Shown here: positions 17,831 through 26,769 of the stretch, piece by piece | Layout: the number at the start of each line of letters is the position of its first letter | Position numbering within the stretch: the first letter of the stretch is position 1 | NCBI RefSeq assembly: GCF_006539685.1 | Contig: NZ_BJNM01000005.1 | Span: forward strand, 1-64,000 | Length of the DNA stretch: 64,000 bases | From: Gluconobacter oxydans | GTDB lineage: Bacteria; Pseudomonadota; Alphaproteobacteria; Acetobacterales; Acetobacteraceae | Reading direction: 5' to 3' | Position numbers and translations under genes: made by a program | The notes under the pieces: generated by a model | What the model was told of the DNA's origin: nothing | Seen by the model: only the letters and a program-made list of their open reading frames with translations | Database searches by the model: none

Positions 17831-18447
17831 TACATCACACCTGCGAGATAGACGAACGAGAAGACACAGATCCAGACGATGTCAAGAAAGTGCCAGAACA
17901 GGCTGAGGCAAGCCAGCTTGTTCATCATACGCTCGGACAGATCCTGCGGACCCATCATCTGCACCATCAGAACGACCATCCAGATCAGGCCGCAGGTGAC
18001 GTGCAGACCGTGCGTTCCAACCAGCGTGAAGAACGCGGAGAGGAATGCGGAGCGGTCAGGACCATTGCCTTCTGCGATCATGGAGCTGAACTCGTTCAGC
18101 TCCAGACCGACGAAGGAAACGCCCAGCACGAACGTAACGGCCAGCCAGAGCAGGACCATCTTCTTGTTCTTCGCCAGCGCGTTCAGCGAGGCGAAGCCGT
18201 ACGTGATGGACGAGAACAGCAGGATAGCCGTCTCGATCCCCACGTTCGTCAGGTCGAACAGTTCCTTGCCCGACGGGCCACCGGCAAACTGGTTCCGGAG
18301 GACCGCGAAGGCAGCGAAGATCGACCCGAACAGGACGCAGTCCGTCATCAGGTAGAGCCAGAAGCCGAACACGTTGGGGGACTCGTGGTGTTCCCCGTGG
18401 TGGTCGTCAGCGTGTGCCAGAGGCGACATTGTTGCTTCGTGAGCCAT
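17830..18447 (-). CDS. cyoC: Cytochrome bo3 ubiquinol oxidase subunit III
   Basis: 205 residues with five predicted membrane helices, as in CyoC. The N-terminus is a His/Asp/Glu-rich cytoplasmic tail (HADDHHGEHHE), then FGFWLYLMTDCVLFGS, the subunit III motif. No redox cofactor is expected. It lies between cyoB and cyoD with the order conserved across proteobacteria. Confidence 0.96.
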   Translation of the reverse strand: MAHEATMSPLAHADDHHGEHHESPNVFGFWLYLMTDCVLFGSIFAAFAVLRNQFAGGPSGKELFDLTNVGIETAILLFSSITYGFASLNALAKNKKMVLLWLAVTFVLGVSFVGLELNEFSSMIAEGNGPDRSAFLSAFFTLVGTHGLHVTCGLIWMVVLMVQMMGPQDLSERMMNKLACLSLFWHFLDIVWICVFSFVYLAGVM

Positions 18448-18465
18448 AAGTCTTATGCGCCCCTC

Positions 18466-20454
18466 TTACTCTGCTGCCTGCGCAGCAGCGATACGACGAG
18501 AATAGACTTCCTCGTTGTGCTCGATTTCGCTCACCGGGACATAGTAGTCGACGTCGCGGTTGGCGCTGCGCAGGATCATGGTTGCAACGATACCGATCAG
18601 GCCGATGGCAGCGAGCCACCAGATGTACCAGATCGAAGCGAAACCGAGGATGAAGCTGAACAGACCGATGAAGACACCAGCAGATGTGTTCTTCGGCATG
18701 TGGATCGGAGCCAGCGGCTTGCCGTGAGCCTTCAGACCCAGCTGCTTCTCGGTGTGGAACGTGTCGAGACCATGAATGTCAGGAATGACCGCGAAGTTAT
18801 AAGCCGGCGGCGGAGAGGAAATGGACCACTCCAGCGTACGGCCGTTCCACGGATCACCCGTCAGATCAAGGTTCTCGGGCAGGTTACGGTCACGGATGGA
18901 AACGTAGAGCTGCGTGAGCTGGCAGACGATACCGAGAGCGATAACGATTGCACCAACTTCAGCAACGAGCATCCACGGATACCAGTCGGGGTTGTCATAG
19001 TGGTTCATACGACGCGTCATGCCTTCGAGGCCGAGGACATAAAGCGGAATGAAGGCCAGGTAGAAACCGACGAACCAGCACCAGAAAGCGCGCTTGCCCC
19101 AGGCTTCGTTCAGCTTGAAGCCGAAAGCCTTCGGGAACCAGAAACCCATGCCTGCGATGTAGCCGAAGTACACACCGCCGATGATGACGTTGTGGAAGTG
19201 GGCAATCAGGAACAGGGAGTTATGCAGGATCCAGTCAGCGGCCGGCATGGCCAGCATGACACCGGTCATACCGCCGATGGAGAAGGTGATCATGAAGCCG
19301 AGCGTCCAGTGCATCGGAGCCGTGAATTCCACGCGGCCCTTATACATCGTGAACAGCCAGTTGAAGATCTTCACACCCGTCGGAACGGCGATGATCATCG
19401 TCATGATACCGAAGAAGGTATTGACGTTGGCACCGGCACCCATGGTGAAGAAGTGATGCACCCACACGACGAAGGAGAGCACCATGATGGAGCACGTGGC
19501 GTACACCATCGTCTTGTAGCCGAAGAGCGGCTTCTGGGAGAACGTTGCAGTGACCTCGGAGAAAACACCGAACGCCGGGATGACGAGGATGTAAACTTCC
19601 GGATGGCCCCAGGTCCAGATCATGCTGAGGTAAAGCATGACGTTGCCGCCGGCATCGTTCGTGAAGAAGTGCATGCCGAGGTAACGGTCAAGGCTGAGCA
19701 GAGCCAGCGTCACCGTCAGAACCGGGAAGGACACCATGATCAGAACGGTCGTGCAGAACGCGGTCCAGGTGAAGACCGGCATCTGCATCCAGCCCATGCC
19801 AGGCGCACGCATCTTGACGATGGTCGTGAAGAAGTTCACGCCCGTCAGCAGCGTACCGACACCGGAGATCTGAACGGCCCAGATATAGTAGTCAACGCCG
19901 ACACCCGGGCTGAACTGCATTTCGGACAGAGGCGGGTAAACCAGCCAGCCGCACTGAGCGAACTCACCGATGAACAGCGAGATGTTGATCAGCAGGGCAC
20001 CGACCAGCGTCATATAGAAGCTGAGCGAGTTCAGGAACGGGAACGCAACGTCGCGGGCACCGATCTGAAGGGGAACAACCAGGTTCATCAGGCCCGTCAT
20101 GAACGCCATCGCCATGAAGAAGATCATGATGGTGCCGTGAGCGGAGAAGATCTGGTCGTAGTGATGAGGCGGCAGGTAACCGGGATTACCCTTGTAAGCC
20201 AGCGCGAGCTGGGTACGCATCATGATGGCGTCCGCAAAACCGCGGAACAGCATGACGATCGCCAGGATGATGTACATTACGGCAAGACGCTTGTGGTCGA
20301 CAGTCGTCAGCCAGTCACGCCAGAGATAGCCCCATTTGCCATAATAGGTGACAGCACCCAGTACGGCGAGACCGATGACAGCAACACCAATGAACGTACC
20401 GACAAGAATCGGCACATCCAATGGTATGGCTGATAAGGAGAGTTTTCCGAGCAT
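18466..20454 (-). CDS. cyoB: Cytochrome bo3 ubiquinol oxidase subunit I
   Basis: The catalytic subunit, 662 residues. It oxidises ubiquinol, reduces O2 at a haem-copper centre and pumps protons across the inner membrane. All ligand motifs are present: the haem b His in [21 protein letters not shown] with CuB His, the channel Glu and the cross-linked Tyr, VWVHHFFT with two CuB His, and [10 protein letters not shown] with the high- and low-spin haem ligands. The length matches CyoB of E. coli. It is third from the end of a cyoABCD operon, with 7 bp between cyoA and cyoB. In acetic acid bacteria this is a main terminal oxidase. Confidence 0.98.
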   Translation of the reverse strand: MLGKLSLSAIPLDVPILVGTFIGVAVIGLAVLGAVTYYGKWGYLWRDWLTTVDHKRLAVMYIILAIVMLFRGFADAIMMRTQLALAYKGNPGYLPPHHYDQIFSAHGTIMIFFMAMAFMTGLMNLVVPLQIGARDVAFPFLNSLSFYMTLVGALLINISLFIGEFAQCGWLVYPPLSEMQFSPGVGVDYYIWAVQISGVGTLLTGVNFFTTIVKMRAPGMGWMQMPVFTWTAFCTTVLIMVSFPVLTVTLALLSLDRYLGMHFFTNDAGGNVMLYLSMIWTWGHPEVYILVIPAFGVFSEVTATFSQKPLFGYKTMVYATCSIMVLSFVVWVHHFFTMGAGANVNTFFGIMTMIIAVPTGVKIFNWLFTMYKGRVEFTAPMHWTLGFMITFSIGGMTGVMLAMPAADWILHNSLFLIAHFHNVIIGGVYFGYIAGMGFWFPKAFGFKLNEAWGKRAFWCWFVGFYLAFIPLYVLGLEGMTRRMNHYDNPDWYPWMLVAEVGAIVIALGIVCQLTQLYVSIRDRNLPENLDLTGDPWNGRTLEWSISSPPPAYNFAVIPDIHGLDTFHTEKQLGLKAHGKPLAPIHMPKNTSAGVFIGLFSFILGFASIWYIWWLAAIGLIGIVATMILRSANRDVDYYVPVSEIEHNEEVYSRRIAAAQAAE

Positions 20455-20461
20455 CTGTCGG

Positions 20462-21400
20462 TTATTCCTTCATGCCAGTGTCGGACGGTGCAGCGTTGGA
20501 AGCAGACTGCATGTGCATGACCTTGCCCGTCTTCTTGTCCACCATCATGCCGTTGTTGTACTTGGCAACGATGCCGTCGAAGAGATCCGGCTGGACATGC
20601 GCGAAATACTGTACCGGTGCAGCTTCCTGCGGTGCAGCATATTTCGGGTATGTGGTGTCGTCGAGATTTTCGCTTCCGCTCTTCACCTTCTCAACCCAGT
20701 CGTTGAACTGAGCCGGATCCATGGCGAGGGTACGGAACTTCATATCCGAGAAACCACGGCCGCTGAACTGTGAAGCCTCACCCAGGTAATCCCCGGATTC
20801 ACTTGCAAGCAGATGCAGCTGGGTCTGTTCACCCGGCATGGCGTAGATCATCGAACCCAGACGGGGAATGAAGAACGACGTCATGACGGAATCAGACGTG
20901 ATCTGGAAGTTCAGCGGCGTGTTCGTCGGAACATCCAGCTGGTTGATCGTTGCGATCCCCAGGTCCGGATAGATGAACATCCACTTCCAGTCGAGAGAGA
21001 CCACCTGGACATTCAGGGGCTTGACGTTGTCAGCCGTCTGAAGCGGGCGGTACGGGTCATAAGCATGCGTGCTCCACCAGCTGATGGCACCCAGAAGGGC
21101 GATCAGGATGGCGGGAACGCCCCAGATGACATATTCGATTGCGGTCGAATGATCCCAGGTCGGGAGGTATTCGACCTCTTTGTTGGAAGCACGATACTTC
21201 CACGCAAAATAAAGCGTCGCGGCGCAGGTGGGAACCACGACCAGCATCATGATGACGAATTCCGCCACCATGACATCGCGGTTCATTTCTGCGACCGGGC
21301 CGCGCGGCTGAAGCAGATCAACCGTACAACCCGATAGCATCAGCGCCGGCAACGCTGGGAGATATCGCCAGAGTTTTTTCATCGGTCCTGCTTTCATCAT
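20462..21400 (-). CDS. cyoA: Cytochrome bo3 ubiquinol oxidase subunit II
   Basis: 312 residues. A lipoprotein signal ends at LSGC, followed by two membrane helices and a periplasmic cupredoxin domain. The segment [15 protein letters not shown] shows the quinol-oxidase version: the CuA cysteine/histidine ligands of cytochrome c oxidases are absent. The first gene of cyoABCD. The start may be ATG 21400, which overlaps the stop of a 26-codon upstream ORF, or ATG 21382 just before the [11 protein letters not shown] signal region. The Cys of the lipobox is a likely lipidation site. Confidence 0.96.
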   Translation of the reverse strand: MMKAGPMKKLWRYLPALPALMLSGCTVDLLQPRGPVAEMNRDVMVAEFVIMMLVVVPTCAATLYFAWKYRASNKEVEYLPTWDHSTAIEYVIWGVPAILIALLGAISWWSTHAYDPYRPLQTADNVKPLNVQVVSLDWKWMFIYPDLGIATINQLDVPTNTPLNFQITSDSVMTSFFIPRLGSMIYAMPGEQTQLHLLASESGDYLGEASQFSGRGFSDMKFRTLAMDPAQFNDWVEKVKSGSENLDDTTYPKYAAPQEAAPVQYFAHVQPDLFDGIVAKYNNGMMVDKKTGKVMHMQSASNAAPSDTGMKE

Positions 21401-21477
21401 CCGTTCCGGCTTGCAGTAGTCGCCGGGAAACGGTTTGACACGATAAGGTCCGCATCAGTGCCGCCGAACGCTGCCAT
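21397..21477 (-). CDS. Possible 26-residue leader ORF of cyoABCD
   Basis: An ATG at 21477 opens a 26-codon frame (MAAFGGTDADLIVSNRF...) with AAAGG 9 nt upstream. It ends in TGA at 21397-21399, and that stop overlaps the cyoA ATG at 21400 as ATGA. The arrangement would couple cyoA translation to the leader. It may still be chance, since a frame this short is weak evidence alone. Confidence 0.35.
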   Translation of the reverse strand: MAAFGGTDADLIVSNRFPATTASRNG

Positions 21478-21502
21478 AGTCTGCTACCTTTCTCGTTCGT
21501 AT

Positions 21503-21531
21503 CCTGACGTCAGGAACCGGATCAAAGATCC
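21503..21531. promoter_or_regulatory. Two adjacent palindromes upstream of cyoA
   Basis: CCTGACGTCAGG (21503-21514) is a perfect 12-bp palindrome. GGATC-AAA-GATCC (21519-21531) is a 5-bp inverted repeat five bases further on. They lie about 100-130 bp before cyoA and are candidate operator sites for oxygen- or redox-responsive control. The factor is unknown. Confidence 0.4.
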
Positions 21532-21784
21532 GACCCTGAAATTCATTCAGCATGGGACACGGCTGTCCCGGTTCCTCAGGTTTTTTCCGCCTGAATCGCC
21601 TCAAAGACAAGGCTTATCACGGATTTCGTGAGCACTCCCCCAAAATGGACGTCAGAGTGAAATGGCTGTTTTTCGCCACATTTGATCTAATTACGACTTT
21701 CATTAAGCCTGGACATTACCGATTTTTAATGTAAACTCGTTTAGAATTCGCGGAAATAATTCAAGACTTTTTTGGTCCAAAAAG

Positions 21785-21816
21785 CAGAAAGGGGCGGCAT
21801 CAACTGCCGCCCCTTT
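21785..21816 (-). terminator. Terminator of the Bax-inhibitor-1 gene
   Basis: AAAGGGGCGGCA (21788-21799) pairs with TGCCGCCCCTTT (21805-21816) over a 5-nt loop. On the minus strand the stem is followed by a pyrimidine-rich stretch ending in TTTTT. Confidence 0.75.
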
Positions 21817-21847
21817 CAGGATCTCCAATATCGCGCAGATAGTAATC

Positions 21848-22618
21848 TCAGTCCTTGTTATCTGAGCGAACCCCCATGAACTGGATCAGGAACTGAAACA
21901 GGTTCACGAAATTGAGATACATCGTCAGCGCATCATAGACACTCAGCTTCGCAACCTCTTCTGGACCAGCATAAGCCATGTACTGCTGGTACGTGATCTT
22001 GATGCGCTGCGTGTCATACGCTGCCAGTAGGGTGAAAAGCCCCACACCTATTATGGAAACCAGCATGGCAAGCGGCGAACTGTGGAGGAAAATGTTCACC
22101 ACGGACGCCAGAATGATCCCGATCAGCCCCATGAACAGGAAGGAACCGAGTCGAGCGAGATTGGCGCCGGTCGTGTATCCCCACAGCGACATTCCGGCGA
22201 ATGTAATGGCCGTCACGAAGAAGGTGCGGGCCACGGAAACGCCGGTATAGCTCAGCAGAAGGCTGGCCATGCTCGCCCCCATCGCCGCACTGAACAGCAG
22301 GAAAATCCCCTGCACGGCCGGCCGGGACAGACGGTTGACCCCGAAGGACAGGACCATCACGAACACAAGCGGCGCAAAGATGCTGATCCCACCCAGCAGG
22401 GTCGGACGCAGGACGATGGCACCGTTCGGCATCTCTGCCAGATGGAAGAAGAGAGCGCGCAGGGATGTCTGCGCCACGCCATAGGCGACCAGTCCCGTGA
22501 TCACCAGACCAAGCGCCATCCAGTTGAAGACCCGGCACATATAAGCACGAAGCCCGGCATCGAGACTGCCGGCTCCGGCCTGCACACCGGTTCTGCTGAA
22601 GTTGGTATTGAAAGCCAT
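21848..22618 (-). CDS. Bax inhibitor-1/YccA family membrane protein
   Basis: 256 residues, about seven hydrophobic helices. The N-terminal MAFNTNFSRTG and the C-terminal TYQQYMAY and LSVYDALTMYLNFVNLFQFLIQFMG are characteristic of the family. Members form pH-sensitive ion leaks (BsYetJ) or interact with FtsH (YccA); the role here is unknown. ATG 22618 is chosen because GGAAAAGG lies upstream; the frame is open to 22840 but the extension is not protein-like. It has a terminator of its own. Confidence 0.92.
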   Translation of the reverse strand: MAFNTNFSRTGVQAGAGSLDAGLRAYMCRVFNWMALGLVITGLVAYGVAQTSLRALFFHLAEMPNGAIVLRPTLLGGISIFAPLVFVMVLSFGVNRLSRPAVQGIFLLFSAAMGASMASLLLSYTGVSVARTFFVTAITFAGMSLWGYTTGANLARLGSFLFMGLIGIILASVVNIFLHSSPLAMLVSIIGVGLFTLLAAYDTQRIKITYQQYMAYAGPEEVAKLSVYDALTMYLNFVNLFQFLIQFMGVRSDNKD

Positions 22619-22769
22619 GACACCTTTTCCAATGAGATGCCCTTCTGAAAAGGGCGCTTGACGAACCCGGGAGGGCCGTCCGTACACTCGGACTGAATGT
22701 GGGGTTTTTGCCGGAAGGGTCAAGAATACTCCGCCGCCCCTTACTTCTTTTTCATGGGAAACGCGCCTC

Positions 22770-23333
22770 TTGAGACTTTTTGTCGCACTCGACCTTCCTG
22801 CCGATGTCCGGGAAACGCTTGCGCTGATGCGCGGTTCCATGCCCGGCGTGCAATGGGTTCCGGCCGAAAACCATCACATCACCCTCCGCTTTATCGGAGA
22901 GATCACGGACCGGCACCGGCTGGAGGAAATCGACCTCGCCCTCTCCCGCCTCGCCTGGCAGCCTTTCGAACTTTCCCTTGCTCAGGCCGACATCCGTGAA
23001 GGTCTCACGGCGGACAGTCTCCTGATCGGGGTCGAGCGTACCCGCCAGTTGGATGCGCTGCAGTCACAGGTCGAAAGCGCTCTTCGCCGCGCCGGTTGCC
23101 CACCAGCAAAGCGCCGCTTCCAACCCGCCATCACCCTGGGGCATTTTTTCCCGAACCAGCGGGCTGACGCCATCAAATGGGTCCAGCGGCACAATCTCTT
23201 CCGCAGCAAACCCATGTCCGTAGAGCACGTTACAGTCTTCGAGAGCATGCGGAGCCTAGGCGAACACGTCTATGTTCCCCGCGAAGAATATGCCTGGCAG
23301 CCGGAAATGCCGCTGATCCCCGAGGAAGAATGA
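22770..23333 (+). CDS. thpR: ThpR/LigT-like RNA 2',3'-cyclic phosphodiesterase, second HxTx motif altered
   Basis: 187 residues, the size of ThpR, with the RLFVALDLP N-terminus. The family acts through two HxTx motifs. The first is intact (HITL, 36-39). The second should read FxPHxTLG but here reads FQPAITLG, so the catalytic His is Ala120. The codon is gcc in clean sequence. The enzyme may have lost cyclic phosphodiesterase activity while keeping RNA binding, or use another base. The start is TTG 22770 with GGGAA upstream. The stop overlaps the next gene as ATGA. Confidence 0.85.
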   Translation: MRLFVALDLPADVRETLALMRGSMPGVQWVPAENHHITLRFIGEITDRHRLEEIDLALSRLAWQPFELSLAQADIREGLTADSLLIGVERTRQLDALQSQVESALRRAGCPPAKRRFQPAITLGHFFPNQRADAIKWVQRHNLFRSKPMSVEHVTVFESMRSLGEHVYVPREEYAWQPEMPLIPEEE

Positions 23334-23935
23334 CCCTGTCCGTTCCGTCACCCGAGGAGCGCCTCGAGGCGCTCCTCACGGAAGTCCGGGCCTGCCGTGT
23401 CTGCGAGGCCCATCTCCCGCTCGGCGCCCGACCTCTGATCCACGCTTCCGCCACATCAAGGATCCTGATCGCCAGCCAGGCCCCTGGCACAAAGGCCCAT
23501 ATCGCCGGAAAATCCTTCTACGATCCCTCCGGAAACCGCCTGCGCGACTGGCTCGGCATTTCAGAAGACATATTTTACGACACGCGCCAGATCGCCATTT
23601 TCCCGATGGGCCTGTGTTATCCCGGACGCCTGCCCAAAGGCGGTGACAACCCGCCCCGCCCGGAATGCGCCCCTCTCTGGCGCCGTCGCGTCCTTTCCCT
23701 CATGCCGGATATCCGCCTGACGCTGCTCGTCGGAAGCTATTCCCAGAACCATGTTCTGGGACGCGGCTCAGTCACGGAACGCGTCCGGAATTTCCGGGAC
23801 TATCTGCCCGACTACTTTCCCCTGCCCCACCCCTCATGGCGTACGGGCGTGTGGGAAAGAAAAGCGCCATGGTTTCAGGAAGAGGTCATTCCCGCCCTGC
23901 GCGAGCGCGTTCACACGATACTGGCAGAGCGCTGA
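23330..23935 (+). CDS. Uracil-DNA glycosylase superfamily protein, Fe-S (family 4-like)
   Basis: 201 residues. Cys22, Cys25, Cys96 and Cys113 (CRVC; LCYPG; PECAPLW) reproduce the four-cysteine Fe-S pattern of family 4 uracil-DNA glycosylases. The motif A region is SQAPGTKAH at 49-57, where family 4 usually has GEAPG. The phosphate/uracil loop HPSWR is near the C-terminus. It is probably a base-excision DNA repair enzyme, but the Glu-to-Gln change leaves substrate and activity open. ATG 23330 overlaps the thpR stop by 4 bp. The frame is open upstream to 23177, inside thpR. It ends directly against the convergent marC gene with no gap. Confidence 0.85.
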   Translation: MTLSVPSPEERLEALLTEVRACRVCEAHLPLGARPLIHASATSRILIASQAPGTKAHIAGKSFYDPSGNRLRDWLGISEDIFYDTRQIAIFPMGLCYPGRLPKGGDNPPRPECAPLWRRRVLSLMPDIRLTLLVGSYSQNHVLGRGSVTERVRNFRDYLPDYFPLPHPSWRTGVWERKAPWFQEEVIPALRERVHTILAER

Positions 23936-24637
23936 TCAGGCGGCCTTGGCCTGCTTCAACGCCTCGACAAGGAACCCTTCCACGCCCGACGCCAGGATCT
24001 GCACCCCGATCGCCAGCAGGATCAGCGCCGCAAGCCGGCTGACAATCCGCGTTCCCGTCACACCCAGCATCGCAACAACCCGCTCCGCATAGGCGTAAAC
24101 AACCGCCACCACGATCGCCATGGTCGTCGCGGCAGCCGATACGCCGACATAATAGTCCGCGGTCGGCATGTTCGGCGGCGTGGATGAACTGAGCGCGATG
24201 GCTACGGAAATGCTGCCCGGCCCCACCGTAAACGGCATGGCCAGCGGAAAGAACGCCGTCTCCCGCAGGTCCGGCGTCGTCACCGTCCGGCCACCCTGCA
24301 GCGCCTGCTTTTCCTTACGCGCCTCGGACGTCTCGGGCTGCAACAGCATCAGCCAGGCACGCGACGCCACAACCAGTCCCCCCGTAATCCGCAGCGCATT
24401 GATCGAAATTCCAAAGAACCCGAGGATCCAGCTCCCGAACCAGATGGACACCAGCATGATGCCCAGCGAATTCAGCGCAACCTGACGCGCCAGTTCGACA
24501 ACCTCGCGGCGATCGCGCCCTTCCGTCGCCTGAGCGAAGATCAGTGACGCTCCAAGCGGATTGATGATCGAGAAGAGCGCCGGAAAGGCAATCAACCAGC
24601 TGCTGAGCGTATTCCCCAGCCCGGGTGCCAGGCTCAT
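23936..24637 (-). CDS. MarC family integral membrane protein
   Basis: 233 residues with about six hydrophobic helices. It shows the family pattern: FSIINPLGASLIF at the start, FFGISINALRITGG, and FFPLAMPFTVGPGSISVAIAL. MarC proteins were once linked to multiple antibiotic resistance, but a transport function is not established. Its ATG overlaps the stop of the mprF-like gene (ATGA at 24634-24637), so it is the third member of the lysS operon. It converges on the glycosylase gene with no gap. Confidence 0.9.
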   Translation of the reverse strand: MSLAPGLGNTLSSWLIAFPALFSIINPLGASLIFAQATEGRDRREVVELARQVALNSLGIMLVSIWFGSWILGFFGISINALRITGGLVVASRAWLMLLQPETSEARKEKQALQGGRTVTTPDLRETAFFPLAMPFTVGPGSISVAIALSSSTPPNMPTADYYVGVSAAATTMAIVVAVVYAYAERVVAMLGVTGTRIVSRLAALILLAIGVQILASGVEGFLVEALKQAKAA

Positions 24638-26766
24638 GAACCGGTCAGACCTGACGCAGCCTGTGGCTGGCGCTTGCGTGCCAGCCGTTCCTCACCCTTC
24701 AGAAAAGCCCGCAGCATCCGATAATCCTCGGAAAAACAGCACACCGTCCCAGCCGTCCTGTCCGGACAGACCGTCAGTCCCAGATCGTTATAGACGGCCA
24801 TCAGCGACTGGCCAACCTGTATGAAGGCGAGCTTGCACCCTTCCTGCAACGCCAGATCCCGCAAGCGCCAGATCGCCGCAACGCAGTTCCGTTCAGACCC
24901 GGCCGGATCGCCCAGCCCGATAATGAACTGCCCCGTCCGCAGGAACGGAATGGCCGCACGCCCGGCCTCATCCAGCAACAGCCCGGTCGGACGACGCGCA
25001 CCCAACTGCGGCAGTGCATGGGCCAGACTGTGATAGCGATGGGCATTCTCGGCAGTCCAGGCCTCGAACCGGATCCGCGTCCTCCGCATCCCGCGCCACA
25101 GGACATAGAACCCGCACAGTGCCGAAAATCCCAGAAACCAGCGCCCGACGGCCGTATGGGCGTCATAGATCATCGACCGCCACCAGATCGGCCCGAGATG
25201 CCGTTGCACGGCAACCCAGCCCACCCCCATAAGCCCAAGCCCCCAGAGCGAGAGCGGCGCCAGCATCGACGGTGTCAGCGGTGCGGCCAGAAGATGCGCC
25301 CGGCGATAATAGCAGTTCCGGAACGGCAGCAGCAGCAGCATCACGAGGATGATGACCACCGGCCCTTCCCACGGCGCATGACGCAGCATCAGCAGCAGAG
25401 CCGCCGAACCCAGCATCCCGAGGGAAAACTTCCAAGCCAGCGCCACACGCTGCGACAGCCCCCAGGACAGCGCCACCAACCCGACACCTGCCACCGTCAG
25501 CAGCAGATCCGCGATCTGTGACACAGCCGCCCCAAGGGAGGTCTGAAGCGGCGGCAGATCCGCCACAAGAGCGTAAAGCACAAGCAGAATGCCCACGACG
25601 GCCTGAACACTCGTCGCCACGGCCACGGAAAAATCCGCTTCCGACTCACGGATGACCTGACTGGGCCGCACCCGTCGCGGCGTCTGTCCCGCCGAAACCA
25701 GAGCCTGCTCGCCGCGCAGGAACAGTTCATGCCCCGCGAACATCAACCCGGCGAGAAGCAGCGGAATGATGTAATAGAAAAGTCTGAAAACAAGGATGGC
25801 GCCCATGATCTGCGACGCCGGCAGATAAGCCTGCAACGCCAGCAGCATGGCCCCGTCAAAAACGCCCAGGCCACCCGGCACACTGGCCATGAGCCCGGCC
25901 GTATAGGACGCCAGATAGATCGCAAGGAACGTCCCGAACCCGAAATGCGCCTCGGGCGGAAGCGGAGGCAGCACGCAATATGCAATCAGCGCCGTCGCCG
26001 CCATATCCGCCGCACTGACCGCGATCTGCGCAATCGCAATACCCGGCCCCGGAAGCTCGATCTCGTATTTCCAGATCCGCACATGCCGCCGCACACGCGC
26101 CACCAGCACATAGGCCAACAGCACACCCCACAGCGCCAGCCCCGCCAGACGGAGCATAAACTCCGGCAGATGGGACAGAACCGGCACGGCATGCGGCTCA
26201 AGGATCAGGATGCCGCCAATCAGCGCCATCGTCCCCAGCAGATAGGTCGCCGAGCAGAACGCAATAATCTGCGCAATCGCCCCCGGCGCCACGCCCCAGC
26301 TCCGATAGAGCCGAAAACGTACCGCCGCCCCGGAAATCGCCGCACATCCCAGATTATGGGACAACACGTAGGAGCAGAACGCCGCAAACGCCGAGCGCTG
26401 GTAGGACACCTTCGCCCGGACATGCAGACAGGCCAGCCGGTCATAGAAAGACAGGATGAAATACGACAGGACCGTCGCCGCACCACCCGCCAGCAGTGCG
26501 GAATCCGGAATGGCGCTCAGGCTCGTGGTGATGTCATGCAGCGACAGATGCCGCAGTTCCCGCCAGATGACGACGACCGCCGCCACCAGCAGGACCAGCC
26601 CCACGAGAGCAGGCGCACGGGACATGAACACCTGCCACCGCCGCTTCCGCTGCCCGGTCTCCGCACATGCCCCGTCAGCCGCCCCTACATCCACAGACAG
26701 GCTCTGCTCTTCCATCACGGAAGACACCTGAACATCCTGCGGCCTGTTATCCCCGGGCATGCCCAC
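24634..26766 (-). CDS. mprF: MprF-like aminoacyl-phosphatidylglycerol flippase/synthase, C-terminally short
   Basis: 710 residues. The first part is a multi-helix flippase-type domain (IYLASYTAGLMASVPGGLGVFDGAMLLALQA is seen in two pieces, the SVPGGLGVFD motif being diagnostic). More helices follow, then the start of the DUF2156 transferase domain (LLLDEAGRAAIPFL, IIGLGDPAGS and AFIQVGQSL). Full-length MprF proteins are about 840-870 residues; here the domain ends about 60 residues after GLGDPAG, so the distal half, which binds aminoacyl-tRNA and phosphatidylglycerol, is absent. The missing part is not downstream, because marC begins at once. GTG 26766 follows AGGA at 7 nt and lies 3 bp after the lysS stop. 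Lysinylation of lipids is therefore doubtful; flipping is possible. Confidence 0.85.
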   Translation of the reverse strand: MGMPGDNRPQDVQVSSVMEEQSLSVDVGAADGACAETGQRKRRWQVFMSRAPALVGLVLLVAAVVVIWRELRHLSLHDITTSLSAIPDSALLAGGAATVLSYFILSFYDRLACLHVRAKVSYQRSAFAAFCSYVLSHNLGCAAISGAAVRFRLYRSWGVAPGAIAQIIAFCSATYLLGTMALIGGILILEPHAVPVLSHLPEFMLRLAGLALWGVLLAYVLVARVRRHVRIWKYEIELPGPGIAIAQIAVSAADMAATALIAYCVLPPLPPEAHFGFGTFLAIYLASYTAGLMASVPGGLGVFDGAMLLALQAYLPASQIMGAILVFRLFYYIIPLLLAGLMFAGHELFLRGEQALVSAGQTPRRVRPSQVIRESEADFSVAVATSVQAVVGILLVLYALVADLPPLQTSLGAAVSQIADLLLTVAGVGLVALSWGLSQRVALAWKFSLGMLGSAALLLMLRHAPWEGPVVIILVMLLLLPFRNCYYRRAHLLAAPLTPSMLAPLSLWGLGLMGVGWVAVQRHLGPIWWRSMIYDAHTAVGRWFLGFSALCGFYVLWRGMRRTRIRFEAWTAENAHRYHSLAHALPQLGARRPTGLLLDEAGRAAIPFLRTGQFIIGLGDPAGSERNCVAAIWRLRDLALQEGCKLAFIQVGQSLMAVYNDLGLTVCPDRTAGTVCCFSEDYRMLRAFLKGEERLARKRQPQAASGLTGS

Positions 26767-26769
26767 GGC

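Larger units (their letters stand above)
21478..21847. other. Regulatory and intergenic region upstream of cyoABCD
   Basis: About 370 bp without a convincing gene. It contains the palindrome CCTGACGTCAGG at 21503-21514, the dyad GGATC-AAA-GATCC at 21519-21531 and a GGGACA/TGTCCC hairpin at 21554-21569. An AT-rich block at about 21650-21780 is probably where the cyo promoter lies, and the terminator of the Bax-inhibitor gene is at its far end. No promoter could be called with confidence. Confidence 0.55.

Noticed and set aside
17890-20433. Long plus-strand open frame (847 codons) opposite cyoB and cyoC
   Set aside because: The sequence is His/Asp/Arg-rich noise antisense to cyoB and cyoC, whose motifs are complete. 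High GC with strong third-position bias creates such frames.
20462-21400. cyoA as cytochrome c oxidase subunit II
   Set aside because: The CuA Cys/His ligands are absent, and the [14 protein letters not shown] region is of the quinol type.
21552-21734. 60-codon plus-strand frame in the cyo upstream region
   Set aside because: No RBS, no family, lies across hairpin and AT-rich promoter-like sequence.
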